Positions 24,801-35,188 of a DNA stretch of 64,000 nucleotides are shown in pieces. This DNA is from Salvia splendens (Eukaryota > Streptophyta > Magnoliopsida > Lamiales > Lamiaceae): assembly GCF_004379255.2 (NCBI RefSeq), contig NC_056049.1, positions 1,178,001 through 1,242,000 on the forward strand, in the 5' to 3' direction. Positions within the stretch are counted from its first letter, which is position 1. Each line of letters starts with the position of its first letter. Both the position numbers and the translations under genes were made by a program. The notes under the pieces were generated by a model. That model was not told where the DNA came from. It worked only from the letters and a program-made list of their open reading frames with translations, and ran no database searches.

Positions 24801-25792
24801 GATGATCATCTTGGACAGGATTATGAAGTGAAGGTGATGTTGGATCGCAGTGTATATCTTGTAGACTTAGTTGGAGAAGCACAAGGTAGAATCCTCAAGC
24901 TAGACTCCATACAAGGTGGCAAGAGATGGCTTGGCATCGACACCCTCATCTTCAACACGTGGCACTGGTGGAATCGCCGCGGCGCCTCTCAACCGTACGT
25001 CACTTTCTCTCTTTGAGTTACAATTTCAGGCACATTGGGCGATCAGAACCCTCGACCTATTAGTTGAAAAAAAAAGTTTTATCAATTGAATTGTGCATCA
25101 TCGTCAACCATACCATAGTTCACACACAATTGCACTTATGCATATTGTGTGACTCGAGCTTAGAGGGAAATTTCTTTCTAATTAAGTTGTGTTTCATCGT
25201 TAACCAGAGTTTAATTTAGCTTCCATCTATGATGCATGACAAAAATTGTGGTTTGGTTACAACAATTGTGTAGGTGGGATTTCATCGAATTAGGGGGACA
25301 GCTCTACAAAGACATGGATCGCGTCCTCGCCTTTGAGAAAGCGCTCCACACGTGGGCAGGTTGGGTCGACGACAACGTGGACCCCACCACGTCCATGGTT
25401 TTCTTTCAAGGGATTTCCCCATCGCATTACAAGTAAGTTCACCCCTTCCTTTTTTTTCCGGCCGGGTAGTTTACATAATTAATTATGTGCATATTGTGAC
25501 GAGCAGTGGGAGCGAATGGAACGAGCCACGTGCGAAATCGTGCATAGGACAAAAAGAGCCAGTGGCGGGGCCCACGTATCCTGGGGGTTTGCCACTGGCT
25601 CTAGGGGTACTGAAGAGGGTGTTGGGGGCGATGAGGAAGCCTGTCACGCTGTTGGACGTGACAGGCCTTTCGTTGATGAGGAAAGACGGGCATCCCTCGA
25701 TTTACGGGCTTCCTTCGATGGACTGCAGCCATTGGTGCCTGCCGGGAGTTCCGGATACATGGAATCAGATTCTTTACAACCTCATTGTTTGA
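21874..25792 (+). CDS. TBL/PMR5-type polysaccharide O-acetyltransferase, first tandem copy
   Basis: This is a trichome birefringence-like protein of 349 aa. The family acetylates cell-wall polysaccharides in the Golgi. Exons 21874-22130, 23873-24044, 24819-24994, 25274-25432, 25507-25792. An N-terminal hydrophobic signal or anchor (VLILATAISVVLW) is followed by the TBL domain starting CDLFEGEW, then the DUF231 part with the GDS motif (VGDSLSRNQW, GDS at 105-107) and the C-terminal DCSHWCLPGVPDTWN, with the DxxH pair at about D327 and H330. The Ser-Asp-His set is complete. The start is the first ATG giving the hydrophobic segment. Exon sizes and phases match the next gene, so the two arose by tandem duplication. 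The sequence fits the TBL38-43 branch; the exact orthologue and substrate (xylan, mannan, pectin or other) cannot be read from it. Confidence 0.93.
22243..22494. mobile_element. Stowaway-type MITE in intron 1 of the first TBL gene
   Basis: The ends are CTCCCTCCGTCCCCCAAAAG and GGGACGGAGGGAG, with TA on both sides. This is the best preserved member of the family in the window. Confidence 0.9.
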
Positions 25793-26512
25793 AAGGTTGT
25801 ATATTCATGTCACATTTTTACTTGTAATAAGATATTTGAGAAGGAATAACTAATCAAGATAGGATGGGATAGATGGAATTAATAATCAATTTTTTATTTT
25901 AAGAATTAGTATTCATAAAGCATATACTATTCGTTGTCTCTATTTGAATGAAATTCTAAGATCCTAAATTATAATATATTAATTTTAGCACAAATAATGT
26001 TACACGAGTATATATTTCTATTATGCAGTTAGAAATATCTTATTGAATTGTGTACTGATAATTGTTCATGCATTGAGTCACCTGCAAAATTGATTTAACC
26101 AAAATTGCTAGAAAAATCTTGAATTTTGGTTAAATCCTAGTCTATTCCACAACTTTCAAAATTGGTTATAAAAATTATGAATTTTACTAGTTTTCTCAAT
26201 TTTTTCACGAGGTATAATTTGAGTGAAATTGTAAATAGGCAACCGAAATATAATAATACTAGGACACAATAAATCGAAATTCTATTGTATCAATCATTGA
26301 TCCACCAACAAGGCATGCAATGATGAGAACTTAGCTTCTTGCAAGGGTCCATCCCATTTTGTCTTTCCTTTCAAGCCAATCCATCCATTATTATTCCACC
26401 TATCTAGCTCTAACCAACACCACTTCACACACACACTATATATATAAAAACACAATGCACACTCAAAACAATATCTATTGACAACATAAATCACACTCTT
26501 TCTCACCAAACA
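25793..26512. other. spacer between the two TBL genes
   Basis: It contains the 3' untranslated region of the first gene and the promoter of the second, with a TATATATAAAAACACA stretch near 26440 as the likely TATA region. No other feature is seen. Confidence 0.5.
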
Positions 26513-26768
26513 ATGTCACACATTGCAACATTCTTAATCACCACCCTCAAATTAGTGTTTCTCACTTTCACATGTTTTCAATTGTCATCCAGCCTTGATG
26601 TGGGCTGTGATTTATTCCAAGGCAGCTGGGTGGCCGGCGCCGGCCCTATCTACGACGTTCCGATGTGCCCTTTCGTCGACAAACAGTTCGACTGCGCCGG
26701 AAACGGAAGGCCGGACAAGCTCTACCTCAATTACACATGGAAGCCCAACAACTGCAAATTGCCCAAGT

Positions 26769-26806
<38 letters not shown>

Positions 26807-29800
26807 TAGTGTTTATTATAATAATTAAATTTACATTATGATCTAAATTAATTTGTTTTGTTTAATTAGATTTAGTGGGGTGGATTTTTTGAGGAGGTTT
26901 CAAGGGAAGAGAATATTGTTTGTGGGAGATTCCCTTAGCTTGAATCAGTGGGAATCTCTTGCATGCATGCTTCATGCATCGGTTCCTCGGTCAAACTACA
27001 CCATCAAAAAGACAGGAGGGGTTTCCACGTTTTACATGCCGGTAAAACTCTAATATTGATTCTAGATTATTTTATGATCTAAGGTTGTCATTTTGTATAT
27101 ACATATTTGAAGATTCATGCTGTATATATTGATACGATAGTCGCAGATCATACAATGAACAATGGTATAATTTGCGACACGTCATCAACATATATATTGC
27201 TTGAATCTACTAGATTCATACAATGTATGTTCGATCCCTGCAATATATGTGTTGGTGACAGTCGCAGATTACAAAACTGTTCATTGTATGATTTGAGAGT
27301 ATATCATAACATATATATTGTGTGGATCTTCTAATACGGACGGTGCTCATTGTACGTGTTGGCAATTGAAACTAAAAATATAACATATAACTGCCCCACA
27401 TCGGTGTCAAGAGAAAACTGAAACTAGTATATAAGTCTAATGGGCCCCTCCTCCTATCATCAATTGGTTTTAGGATGGAACCCATGGATTTCTATCATGG
27501 TATCAGAACGGGTCGCCGACTGTGGGTCAAATTTAACTGACCCAACAGTATATCTGGGCTGAAACCGAAAAAATGACTGACCCAACAGTATATCTGGACT
27601 TAAAAATTTGGGCCAAGTGGTCCAACCGATCGAAAAAAATTGGGCCGATTGTCCAATCGATTAGAAAAAAGTCCAACCCCTCCAAGGTTCACCTTGAAGG
27701 GTTTGAGGGAGGGTGTTGGCAATTGAAACAAAAAATATAACATATAACTGCCCCACATCGGTGTCAAGAGGGAGGGTGTTGGCAATTGAAACAAAAAATA
27801 TAACATATAACTGTCTCACATCGGTGTCAAGAGAAAACTGAAACTAGTATATAAGCCTCATGGGCCCCTCCTCCTATCACCAATTGGTTTTAGGATGGAA
27901 CCCAGGGATTTCTATCAGTACGAATAGTCATGTGAAACCCAGGGATTTCTATCAGTACGAATAGTCATATGTCATACAATAGTACGTGTTGATGACAGTC
28001 GCAGATCATACAATGAATGAACAGTGGTCCATATTGGACATGATCACCTTAATTACGACCAAATTGATGTAACATTGTTTGTGATTTTAGATTTGATTGG
28101 CTAATCAGAATTGAATCGTACTTGTAAATAACCGATTAATTAACTGTCTATTTCCACCCATGTCTGCATCTGTAGGAGTACAATATGTCGTTGATGTTGT
28201 CCAGGAATGCGCTATTGGTCGATTTAGTTGTGGACGGGAAGAGGGGGAGGGTTTTGAAGCTCGATTCGATCAAGAATGGGGAGTCGTGGAAAGGGTTTAA
28301 TATGCTTGTGTTCAATTCATGGCATTGGTGGGTTCATAAGGGAAGACAAACGCCGTAAGAAGAAGTGATTTTGTTTTTTTCTTTTGTGTTTTATTGTGAT
28401 TTGAGTTATTTTGCTTGGAATTATATATTGATTTGGTTAGGTGGGACTACATCCAATTTGGTGGTGAAGTGTACAAAGACATGGATCGATTGAAAGCTTA
28501 CGAGTTGGGCCTAAGAACATGGTCCAAGTGGGTGGATTCTAACATCAATCGTTTGCAAACTAGGGTTTTCTTTCAAGGCATCTCACCTACTCATTACAAG
28601 TAATAAATCTCTCTCCCTCTTTCTTCCACTCCATCTCCGGAACAATTCTACTTTTGTTCTAGATAATTAATGGAATTCCATTTTAATGAAGGAGATTAGA
28701 TTTATTCCGATTGGGGGAGTGACGCACAAGGGTTATGCGTCGTTATTATTGAACGACGCACAACCCTTATGCGTCGTTAAGTAACGACGCACAAGGATTA
28801 TGCGTCGTTAAAAGACGCATAAGGGTTATGCGTCTTACCCTAATGACGCATAACCCTTATGCGTCACACTGGTAAGCATTCCCGCCTGTCACCCGGGTGA
28901 CCCGGGTTCGATCCCTGGCAACGACGCATTTTTACTATTATTATTACTATTATTTATTAGAGTATAGTCATCGCTATTATAATAAGCATTATTTTATTTT
29001 CTTATAATAGTGGGTAGAACATTCATTAATCAATATTGCAGCAAGGACTTTTGGAAATTATTTTATAATAAGCATTATTTTATTTTCTTATAACATAAAG
29101 ACTTGGATTATTTAATTAATAGTATATAATATTATGCCATGTATTTTATATAAGCGTAATCTATAAGTGAATAAAGTTTTGATTTTTATGTTATTATACC
29201 ATTAACGGCATAAACAATAGTAATTTTTAAGATATTAAAAAATAAACTTAATATATAAAATAAAATAAACAGTGGTCATAGATAATAGAAGTATAAATTA
29301 ATTTGTCAATGTACATGTATTCGTTTTGGGGGACCAATTAGATTGGGCATTTATTCTTAACTTCTTTAATTAATTCTTTTATAAGAGTAATATCTATTTG
29401 CCAAAAACAAAGGTTTAGAATAACTCATTTTTATCAAATACTAATCACTTAAAAAAATGCGCCGTTGCCGGGGATCGAACCCGGGTCACCCGAGTGACAG
29501 GCGGGAATGCTTACCAGTGTGACGCATAAGGGTTATGCGTCATTAAGGTAAGACGCATAACCCTTATGCTTCTTTTAACGACGCATAATCCTTGTGCGTC
29601 GTTACCCAACGACGCATAAGGGTTGTGCGTCGTTCAATAATAACGACGCATAACCCTTGTGCGTCACTCCCCCAATCGGAATAAATCTAATCTGCTTCAT
29701 TAAAATGGAATTCCATTAATTCTCTAGAATAAAAGTAGAATTGTTCCCTCCATCTCCCTATATAAAAAAGGCGTAATTATAGCGATAATGTGATATTGAA

Positions 29801-30313
29801 AGGTCCAATACAATATAGTACTTCTCTTATAATAGACGTCACATTCAGATGATGATATGAGCTTTAAGAGAAGTTATTTTAATTCATACGAGATCGAGAT
29901 CGCATCTCTCTTTTAATTATTCAAGAAATTTATGTTTGCTCTCTAAATATATTTAAATTTCTGCATCCGTCCCTATCGTATATAGTGGCATCGAGTGGAA
30001 TAATGCATTACCGAACGGAGCATCGTGCTATGGAGAGACGGAGCCGATTCATGGATCCGTGTACCCTGGGCCAGATCTGCCGGCCGTGGCAGCAGTAAAG
30101 CGCGTGCTGAGAAACATGACGACGTCGGTGCAGCTGCTGGACGTGACCACGCTCTCGGCGCTGCGGAAAGACGGCCATCCGTCGGCATACGGCATCGGCG
30201 GGAAGAAGGGGAACGACTGCAGCCATTGGTGCCTCGCTGGCGTGCCGGATACTTGGAACCAACTGCTCTATGTCACTCTAGTTGCTAATGGAAATCAATT
30301 AATTCCAAAATAA
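26513..30313 (+). CDS. TBL/PMR5-type polysaccharide O-acetyltransferase, second tandem copy
   Basis: This is a 363-aa paralogue of the preceding gene. Exons 26513-26766, 26870-27041, 28176-28354, 28441-28599, 29986-30313. A hydrophobic N-terminus ([13 protein letters not shown]) leads into CDLFQGSW, then [10 protein letters not shown] (GDS at about 104-106) and [15 protein letters not shown] (D332 and H335), so the catalytic set is complete. The C-terminus is longer than in copy 1 (ends GNQLIPK). Two introns have been enlarged by transposons: intron 2 by a TRIM and intron 4 by a 1.1-kb foldback element. Both are true insertions with target duplications, and the splice sites are intact. A GT microsatellite follows the first donor site directly. 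Confidence 0.92.
27357..27917 (+). mobile_element. TRIM (miniature LTR retroelement) in intron 2
   Basis: Two full 141-bp LTRs (27357-27497 and 27777-27917) start TGTTGGCAATTG and end TTTCTATCA. The first is followed directly by a primer-binding site TGGTATCAGAACGGG (initiator-Met tRNA type). A purine-rich GGGTTTGAGGGAGGG precedes the LTR starts on the right. The 5-base target duplication GTACG is exact on both sides. A partial third LTR (27714-27768) lies just before the right one, suggesting unequal recombination or a tandem event. There is no coding capacity. Confidence 0.9.
27901..27968. repeat. 31-bp direct repeat spanning the TRIM/host junction
   Basis: The last 17 bases of the right LTR, the GTACG duplication and the following host bases (27901-27931) are repeated at 27938-27968. 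The repeat must have formed after the TRIM inserted. Confidence 0.85.
28870..28929 (+). pseudogene. tRNA-Asp(GUC) 3' fragment, left arm
   Basis: The sequence TGGTAAGCATTCCCGCCTGT then CACCCGGGTGACCCGGG then TTCGATCCCTGGCAACG follows a plant tRNA-Asp from the D-loop onward: anticodon GUC in its loop, an intact box B (GGTTCGATCC) and the 3' acceptor strand. The 5' acceptor strand and most of box A are replaced by the GACGCA repeats, so it cannot fold as a full tRNA. Confidence 0.85.
29458..29516 (-). pseudogene. tRNA-Asp(GUC) 3' fragment, right arm
   Basis: This is the inverted partner of the left-arm fragment. It keeps CCCCGGCAACGGC at the acceptor side and so is closer to a normal tRNA-Asp than the left copy (CCCTGGCAACGAC). 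Box B is intact and the 5' half is missing at the same point, so both arms descend from one capture. Confidence 0.85.
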
Positions 30314-30875
30314 AATTTGCTCATTACTAAAAGCATTCTTTTTTCTATGTGTACATGTTGAGACGACTAATTAAATTGATTTCATTTTAAAATTTTGAAG
30401 TTTGTTGACAATGTGTACATGTTGTTGAGACGAAAAGTATAAAATCAAAGAATGAATTCTTACATTGAATTTTTTTTATAAACTATGAAAACTCAATTTG
30501 TCATCCATAATTACTATCAATAAATGTTTATGTCTCTGATTAACAACATGAATTATAAAAGAAAAGGGAAGAGAAATCAGGCAAGGCTAATTTTTTATGC
30601 ACTAGAATTAAAAAAATAAAAGAAAATCATTATTATATCATACAATGCTAAAATAAAATGTACTACTACTAGAGGACTAATGTAATTTCTTTTACCCCAC
30701 TCTTGAAGAAGGAATGCCAGAATCTAGGTCCGCGCCGTGGTAGCTACCCTATATTGCCGTAATTGCTAACTAATAGTATGTGGATTTTATCAAAGTTAAA
30801 TATTACTCACTCCGTCCCGCACTACTCGCACTTATTTCTATGTAATGGAGTACTATAACAAGGTCTTGACTTTTA
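30314..30875. other. intergenic DNA after the TBL pair
   Basis: This is the 3' untranslated region and AT-rich spacer. A partial Stowaway end (CACTCCGTCCCGCACTACTC) sits near 30810. No gene is seen. Confidence 0.5.
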
Positions 30876-31127
30876 CTCCCTCCGTCTCCCAAATATTATC
30901 ACAGTTTGATACGGGTTTTAAGAAATGTAATGGAAAGTTACGGGTCGAAAAAGTTGGTAGAATGTGGATCCTACATTCAAAGTATTAGTTTTATAATAAA
31001 ATGTGAGTAAGAATAAGTTAGTGGATTGTGTGGTCCACTATCAAAAATTGTATAAAGTGAAATGTGACAAATTTTGTAAGACTGACGGAAATGGAAAAAT
31101 GTGATAAAATTTCGGGGATGGAGAGAG
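30876..31127. mobile_element. Stowaway-type MITE
   Basis: The ends are CTCCCTCCGTCTCCC and GGGGATGGAGAGAG, flanked by TA, with the same interior motif as 8040 and 22243. Directly adjacent, about 31137-31312 looks like another, more diverged MITE (CTCTCTATGTCTCAC ... AACAAAGGGAGTG). Confidence 0.8.
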
Positions 31128-31537
31128 TAACTTATTACTCTCTATGTCTCACTATAAATTAATGTGCTTTTTTTTATTGTCTTGCTATAAACAAGTCATT
31201 TCATTTTAAAATAAATAACACTCTTAATTTCTCTTTACTAGTATTACTTTATCGTTTTACTTTATTTTTCAAATTTTATGTCCGAAAAGGCTTCATTTTA
31301 ACAAAGGGAGTGTAAAGTAACTTCAAATTTTATTTGGTATCGAAAAAGTCGGCGTACATAAATGAACAGAACTCGTGCCTGAAATGAAGGTGGCACGATA
31401 TTTATTTTCCATTCAATATAGTACATTAGTACTCTTAATTTTTTAATAACAATAAAATCATTATTTAAAGAAATAGAGAAGTCTCTGTAATACTAGCTTC
31501 TTTCTTCTCCAACCAAACTATCTTACAGCAACCAAAA

Positions 31538-33774
31538 ATGGCAACTTCTCTCTCAACACCAACCACTCTCTCTCTCACCCCTCCATTCCCTCTCTCCAAT
31601 TCCCGCAATCCCACTTCAAAAGCCCTCTTCTTTGTCCCTCTCAAGTCAACCCCTAAAAATCCTGTCTTGAAGAAGAAATCGGCATCCCAAATTCAAGCGT
31701 CTGCGACCGATTTTGATCCAGGTCTCCTTCAACAGGCCATCCAGCTGGTCAAATCATCGCCTCCCACATGGCAGTCTGCGCTTCTCAGCAACGCCGCGAT
31801 CTTCATTTTAGGCTCCCCTGTTCTCCTCTCCGGATTGTCGCCGCCCGGATTTGCGGCGGCGTTCTTGCTCGGAACCCTCACGTGGCGCGCATTTAGCTAC
31901 TCTGGGTTCCTTCTTGTGGCTACTTACTTTCTCATTGTGAGCTCTCTTTGTCCAATTGTGTGAATTGTGAGTTTTCTTTAGTGGAATGCTGAGCTGAATT
32001 GTGTTTTTTTTAGTTGTGATGGACCTGAATTTGTTGGAATTTGGAATAATGTGTGTGTTTTTGCTTTGATTTATGCGTCAAGATTTGAAATTTTAATCAA
32101 CTATAAAAAAATTTACATTTTTATTGTTTGATTGTTCTGGAATTTTCCTCTTGCATAAGAAGGGTAGCAAAAGGCTGTTTTTTGTGTAGAATCACAAGCT
32201 AATTAGGGTTTGAAGCTTATTGTGTTTGTGTGTGGATTTCAGTTATGTTTATTGCAAATGTTGAGTTTCATTAGTAGAGTTTCGAGTTGAATAATGTTTT
32301 TACAACTGTGAGGTGCTGAATTGTTGGAATTTGGAACAATGTGTGTGCCTGTGTGTGTGTGCGCGCGTCCGTGCTTCTCAATGTCTGAATTTAAATCTGC
32401 TACCAAAAAATTACATTCTGCTACTTTGGCTGTGTTGGATTTTTTCCTCTTACATACGCAGGATGGCATAAAGCTGTTTTCTGTGTTGAATCACAAGCTA
32501 TTTAGTGTGTGAAGCTTGTTGTGTGGATTTCAAGTATGCGTATTACAAATATTGACACATTCCTAAAAAATTGGTGAGTGTTTGGATGGTGGAGTTTGTG
32601 TATCCTCTAAGGTAGAAGTGTTGAGTGATGGATTGATAATTGCAGGGAACGGCCGCGACAAAGGTGAAAATGGAGCAGAAGGAGGCTCAAGGGGTTGCTG
32701 AGAAAATGAAAGGAAGGCGAGGACCGGGAAGTGTGGTTGGATCAAGTGCTGCCGGCTGTGTTTGTGCAGCACTCTCAATCTCTGGAATCGGTGGAATGGC
32801 ACTTGCTCCCCTTTGGGAACTGGGTTTTGTTGCTAGCTTCTGTACTAAACTCAGCGATACTGTCTCCAGTGAGATAGGGAAAGCATATGGCAGGACGACG
32901 TAAGTTCACCTCTTTTTGTTGTAGTTATCCAGTGTGTTTTTATTCAAGATATGCTCATTTCTTCACATCCATAGTCTAGTTTTTGGAAAAGAATTAGAAA
33001 TTTTAGGATATGCATACTCTTTGGATTCATCAGCATTATATTGATGAGTGATTGTTCTACTTATACTTGTACATGTTCGTTGATTAGTTGATGTTTGTTG
33101 TAGCTACCTAGTCACAACATTCAAGATAGTCCCAAGGGGTACTGAAGGGGCCGTTAGCCTTGAAGGAACTCTTGCTGGAATTTTTGCTTCGGTTCTTCTT
33201 GCTTCAGTCGGTTGTGTTCTTGGTCAGGTAAAAGTTAGGATGTCATCTTCTTCCCCATTGTTTTACACGTATCTTAATTGATAAATCTCTACAGTTTGCA
33301 ATAGTTTTGATTCATTCGCACTCCAATGTTGATTTTCTTTTCTGGTGCTGAAATTCGAACTAATGTAGATTTGTGTCTGAACAGATAAACATACCACAAG
33401 CCGTCATCTGTGTAATTGCTTCCCAGATTGCTAATCTCGGAGAGAGTATCATCGGTGCAGTATTCCAAGAAAAAGAAGGGTTCCAATGGGTTAGTTATGT
33501 TCTTTCGCTTCTTGACTTGCTTTCTTGTTGAGTTATGTTTTGTATATGTTTTTTCTTGTAGCGGATATTATCATCGTTGTTGGTTTGTATAAGAGTTATA
33601 TGTGCATCATCCTCGTGAATTATGTATGAAGCCAGCATTTTCTGTGATTTTGAGTGTTTTCTTTTCTTTGTGTTGCAGCTTAACAATGACGCGGTCAATG
33701 TCCTAAATATATCCATGGGCAGCATTTTGGCAATCCTTATGCAGCAACTGTTCCTCCAAAACTGGCTCACATAG
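31538..33774 (+). CDS. VTE6: VTE6-type DUF92 chloroplast membrane protein (phytyl-phosphate kinase)
   Basis: A five-exon gene encodes 325 aa: 31538-31936, 32646-32899, 33104-33227, 33385-33489, 33679-33774. The first about 55 residues are rich in Ser/Thr/Pro with basic residues and lack acids, a typical plastid transit peptide. The rest is a multi-span membrane protein with DUF92 hallmarks: GRRGPGSVVGSSAAG, the ASFCTKLSDTVSSEIGKAYG segment and TEGAVSLEGTLAG. In Arabidopsis VTE6 phosphorylates phytyl phosphate to phytyl diphosphate for tocopherol and phylloquinone synthesis, recycling phytol from chlorophyll. Assignment rests on recognition of the family and on the gene neighbourhood. The start is the ATG in an AAAAATGGC context. 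Confidence 0.9.
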
Positions 33775-35188
33775 AGGCTGGTAACGCAACGGCTAACTTG
33801 CTTAATTCGCTAATTAATCACTGTGTAGCTGCCACCAGCCGGCTCTTGAGTTTGAACCGGATAAACTGACACAATAAAACGAAATGGAAGAGTGAAGGGC
33901 CAATCCGTCTTCACAGTTACCAAAATCTCTTTCATTTCAATGACTAACTAACAAGACTCTGGTTCTAGAGAAGCTGTAGAGAGAGCTACAAAAGAGCAGT
34001 TTGGGCTGTGAATTCGGATTGGTGTTGGATTTGAAGCTAAGTGTGAATTTAGGCTTACTGTTGTATGAATTTTGCATTCATTGTTGAAAATGGAAAGTGG
34101 AAAGTCTTCAACCATTATTCTGTCTGTTGTATGAAATGAGGTCTTTGGTTTCACTCTTGTGTTTTTCTGTTACATTTTATGTGGTATTAACATGAATGAG
34201 AGAATGCATGTCTAAAAAGTTTAAAGCTTGATGTAAACAATTTCACTCTATCCACCACATTCACTTGTAGATTGTATATTTACCCTCTCAAATAGGAAAA
34301 ATGTTAAACTCTCTTCATCTGTGCCAGTATAAGTTTTATTGACATTATGGTTCGTCCAAACAGAACTTACTATATTTTATAAGTAGATTTCAAATTCTAT
34401 CAAGTCAATTTGCTTATATTTTCTTATAATATAATAAAGTCTGTGTTCTATTAATTTTTAAAATATATTTTTTTCATTATAAAAATAAAATTGAAGTTCC
34501 ATTAAAATTTTCACTCACATTTCTTAAAACTAGAAAAAAAAATGGCACTCATGCTATTGGGTGGAGGGAATATTTGGCTTTAATTTTTTTTTCTTTGGGA
34601 AATATTTGGTTTTCATTTTCTTTTCTCCATAGATGATCATTTTTTCTAGTGAATGATAATTAAGAGTGCAAATGAATATTAAGTTATTCATATAGTACAA
34701 ATCTACACAAATAGCGACAAGCTTGATCTACACAAAAATTCAGCTCGTCATCCTTTGTTTTGGTCTCATTTTAATTTCATACTGTACGTTTTTATACTTC
34801 TACAAAATAAAATTTTGAAAGTTAAACCTGCATTAAACTCAACTTCTAAATACTTCAAATAACATTGCAAATTTTCAATTCGTAGCTACCAAAATTTAGA
34901 TATCTATCAAGCATAAAATTTCAACATCATCCAACACCATACGCGACGGTCGAGCCCAGCCCGGCCGGAAAAAGACCTCCTAGACAGTACCGGGGCATTG
35001 GATTTCGACGGATCTTGCAAAACCTCTTTTAAGTGGATAACGACAATGGTAAAACAACACTGCTTGCATACAACGATAACATGTAGGATTCAACACTTGC
35101 TATGATCAGATTGTCTATCATGTTCATAGCCCTAGAAAACTAATGTGCATGACTCATAACTCTTGATACAAGAGGAAACTAGGGTTAA
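33775..35188. other. tail-to-tail spacer between VTE6 and the B-box gene
   Basis: It contains the 3' untranslated regions of both genes and AT-rich DNA. No transposon with clear ends and no further exon is visible. Confidence 0.5.

Larger units (their letters stand above)
28639..29747. mobile_element. 1.1-kb foldback (Mutator-like?) element with tRNA-Asp arms in intron 4
   Basis: Long inverted arms (28639 to about 28930, and about 29455 to 29747) begin GGAACAATTCTACTTTT and are flanked by an exact 10-base direct repeat CTCCATCTCC (28629-28638 and 29748-29757). Each arm holds about 75 bases of unique end, then five palindromic units of the form GACGCAYAAGGGTTATGCGTC, then the 3' 58 or so bases of a tRNA-Asp gene. 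The about 520-bp centre is AT-rich and has a 30-bp direct repeat (near 28977 and 29066). There is no transposase frame. A 9-11-base target duplication with long inverted ends fits Mutator-like elements, but the family is not certain. Confidence 0.88.

Noticed and set aside
26771..26804. GT repeat after the first exon of the second TBL gene as a coding repeat
   Set aside because: It follows a good donor site; the repeat is intronic simple sequence.
27600..27806. Minus-strand frame in the TBL intron with repeated [12 protein letters not shown]
   Set aside because: It is translated from the TRIM internal region and duplicated LTR pieces.
28870..28929. Possible functional tRNA-Asp gene
   Set aside because: The 5' acceptor strand and box A are missing, so no cloverleaf can form; the inverted partner at 29458-29516 has the same break.
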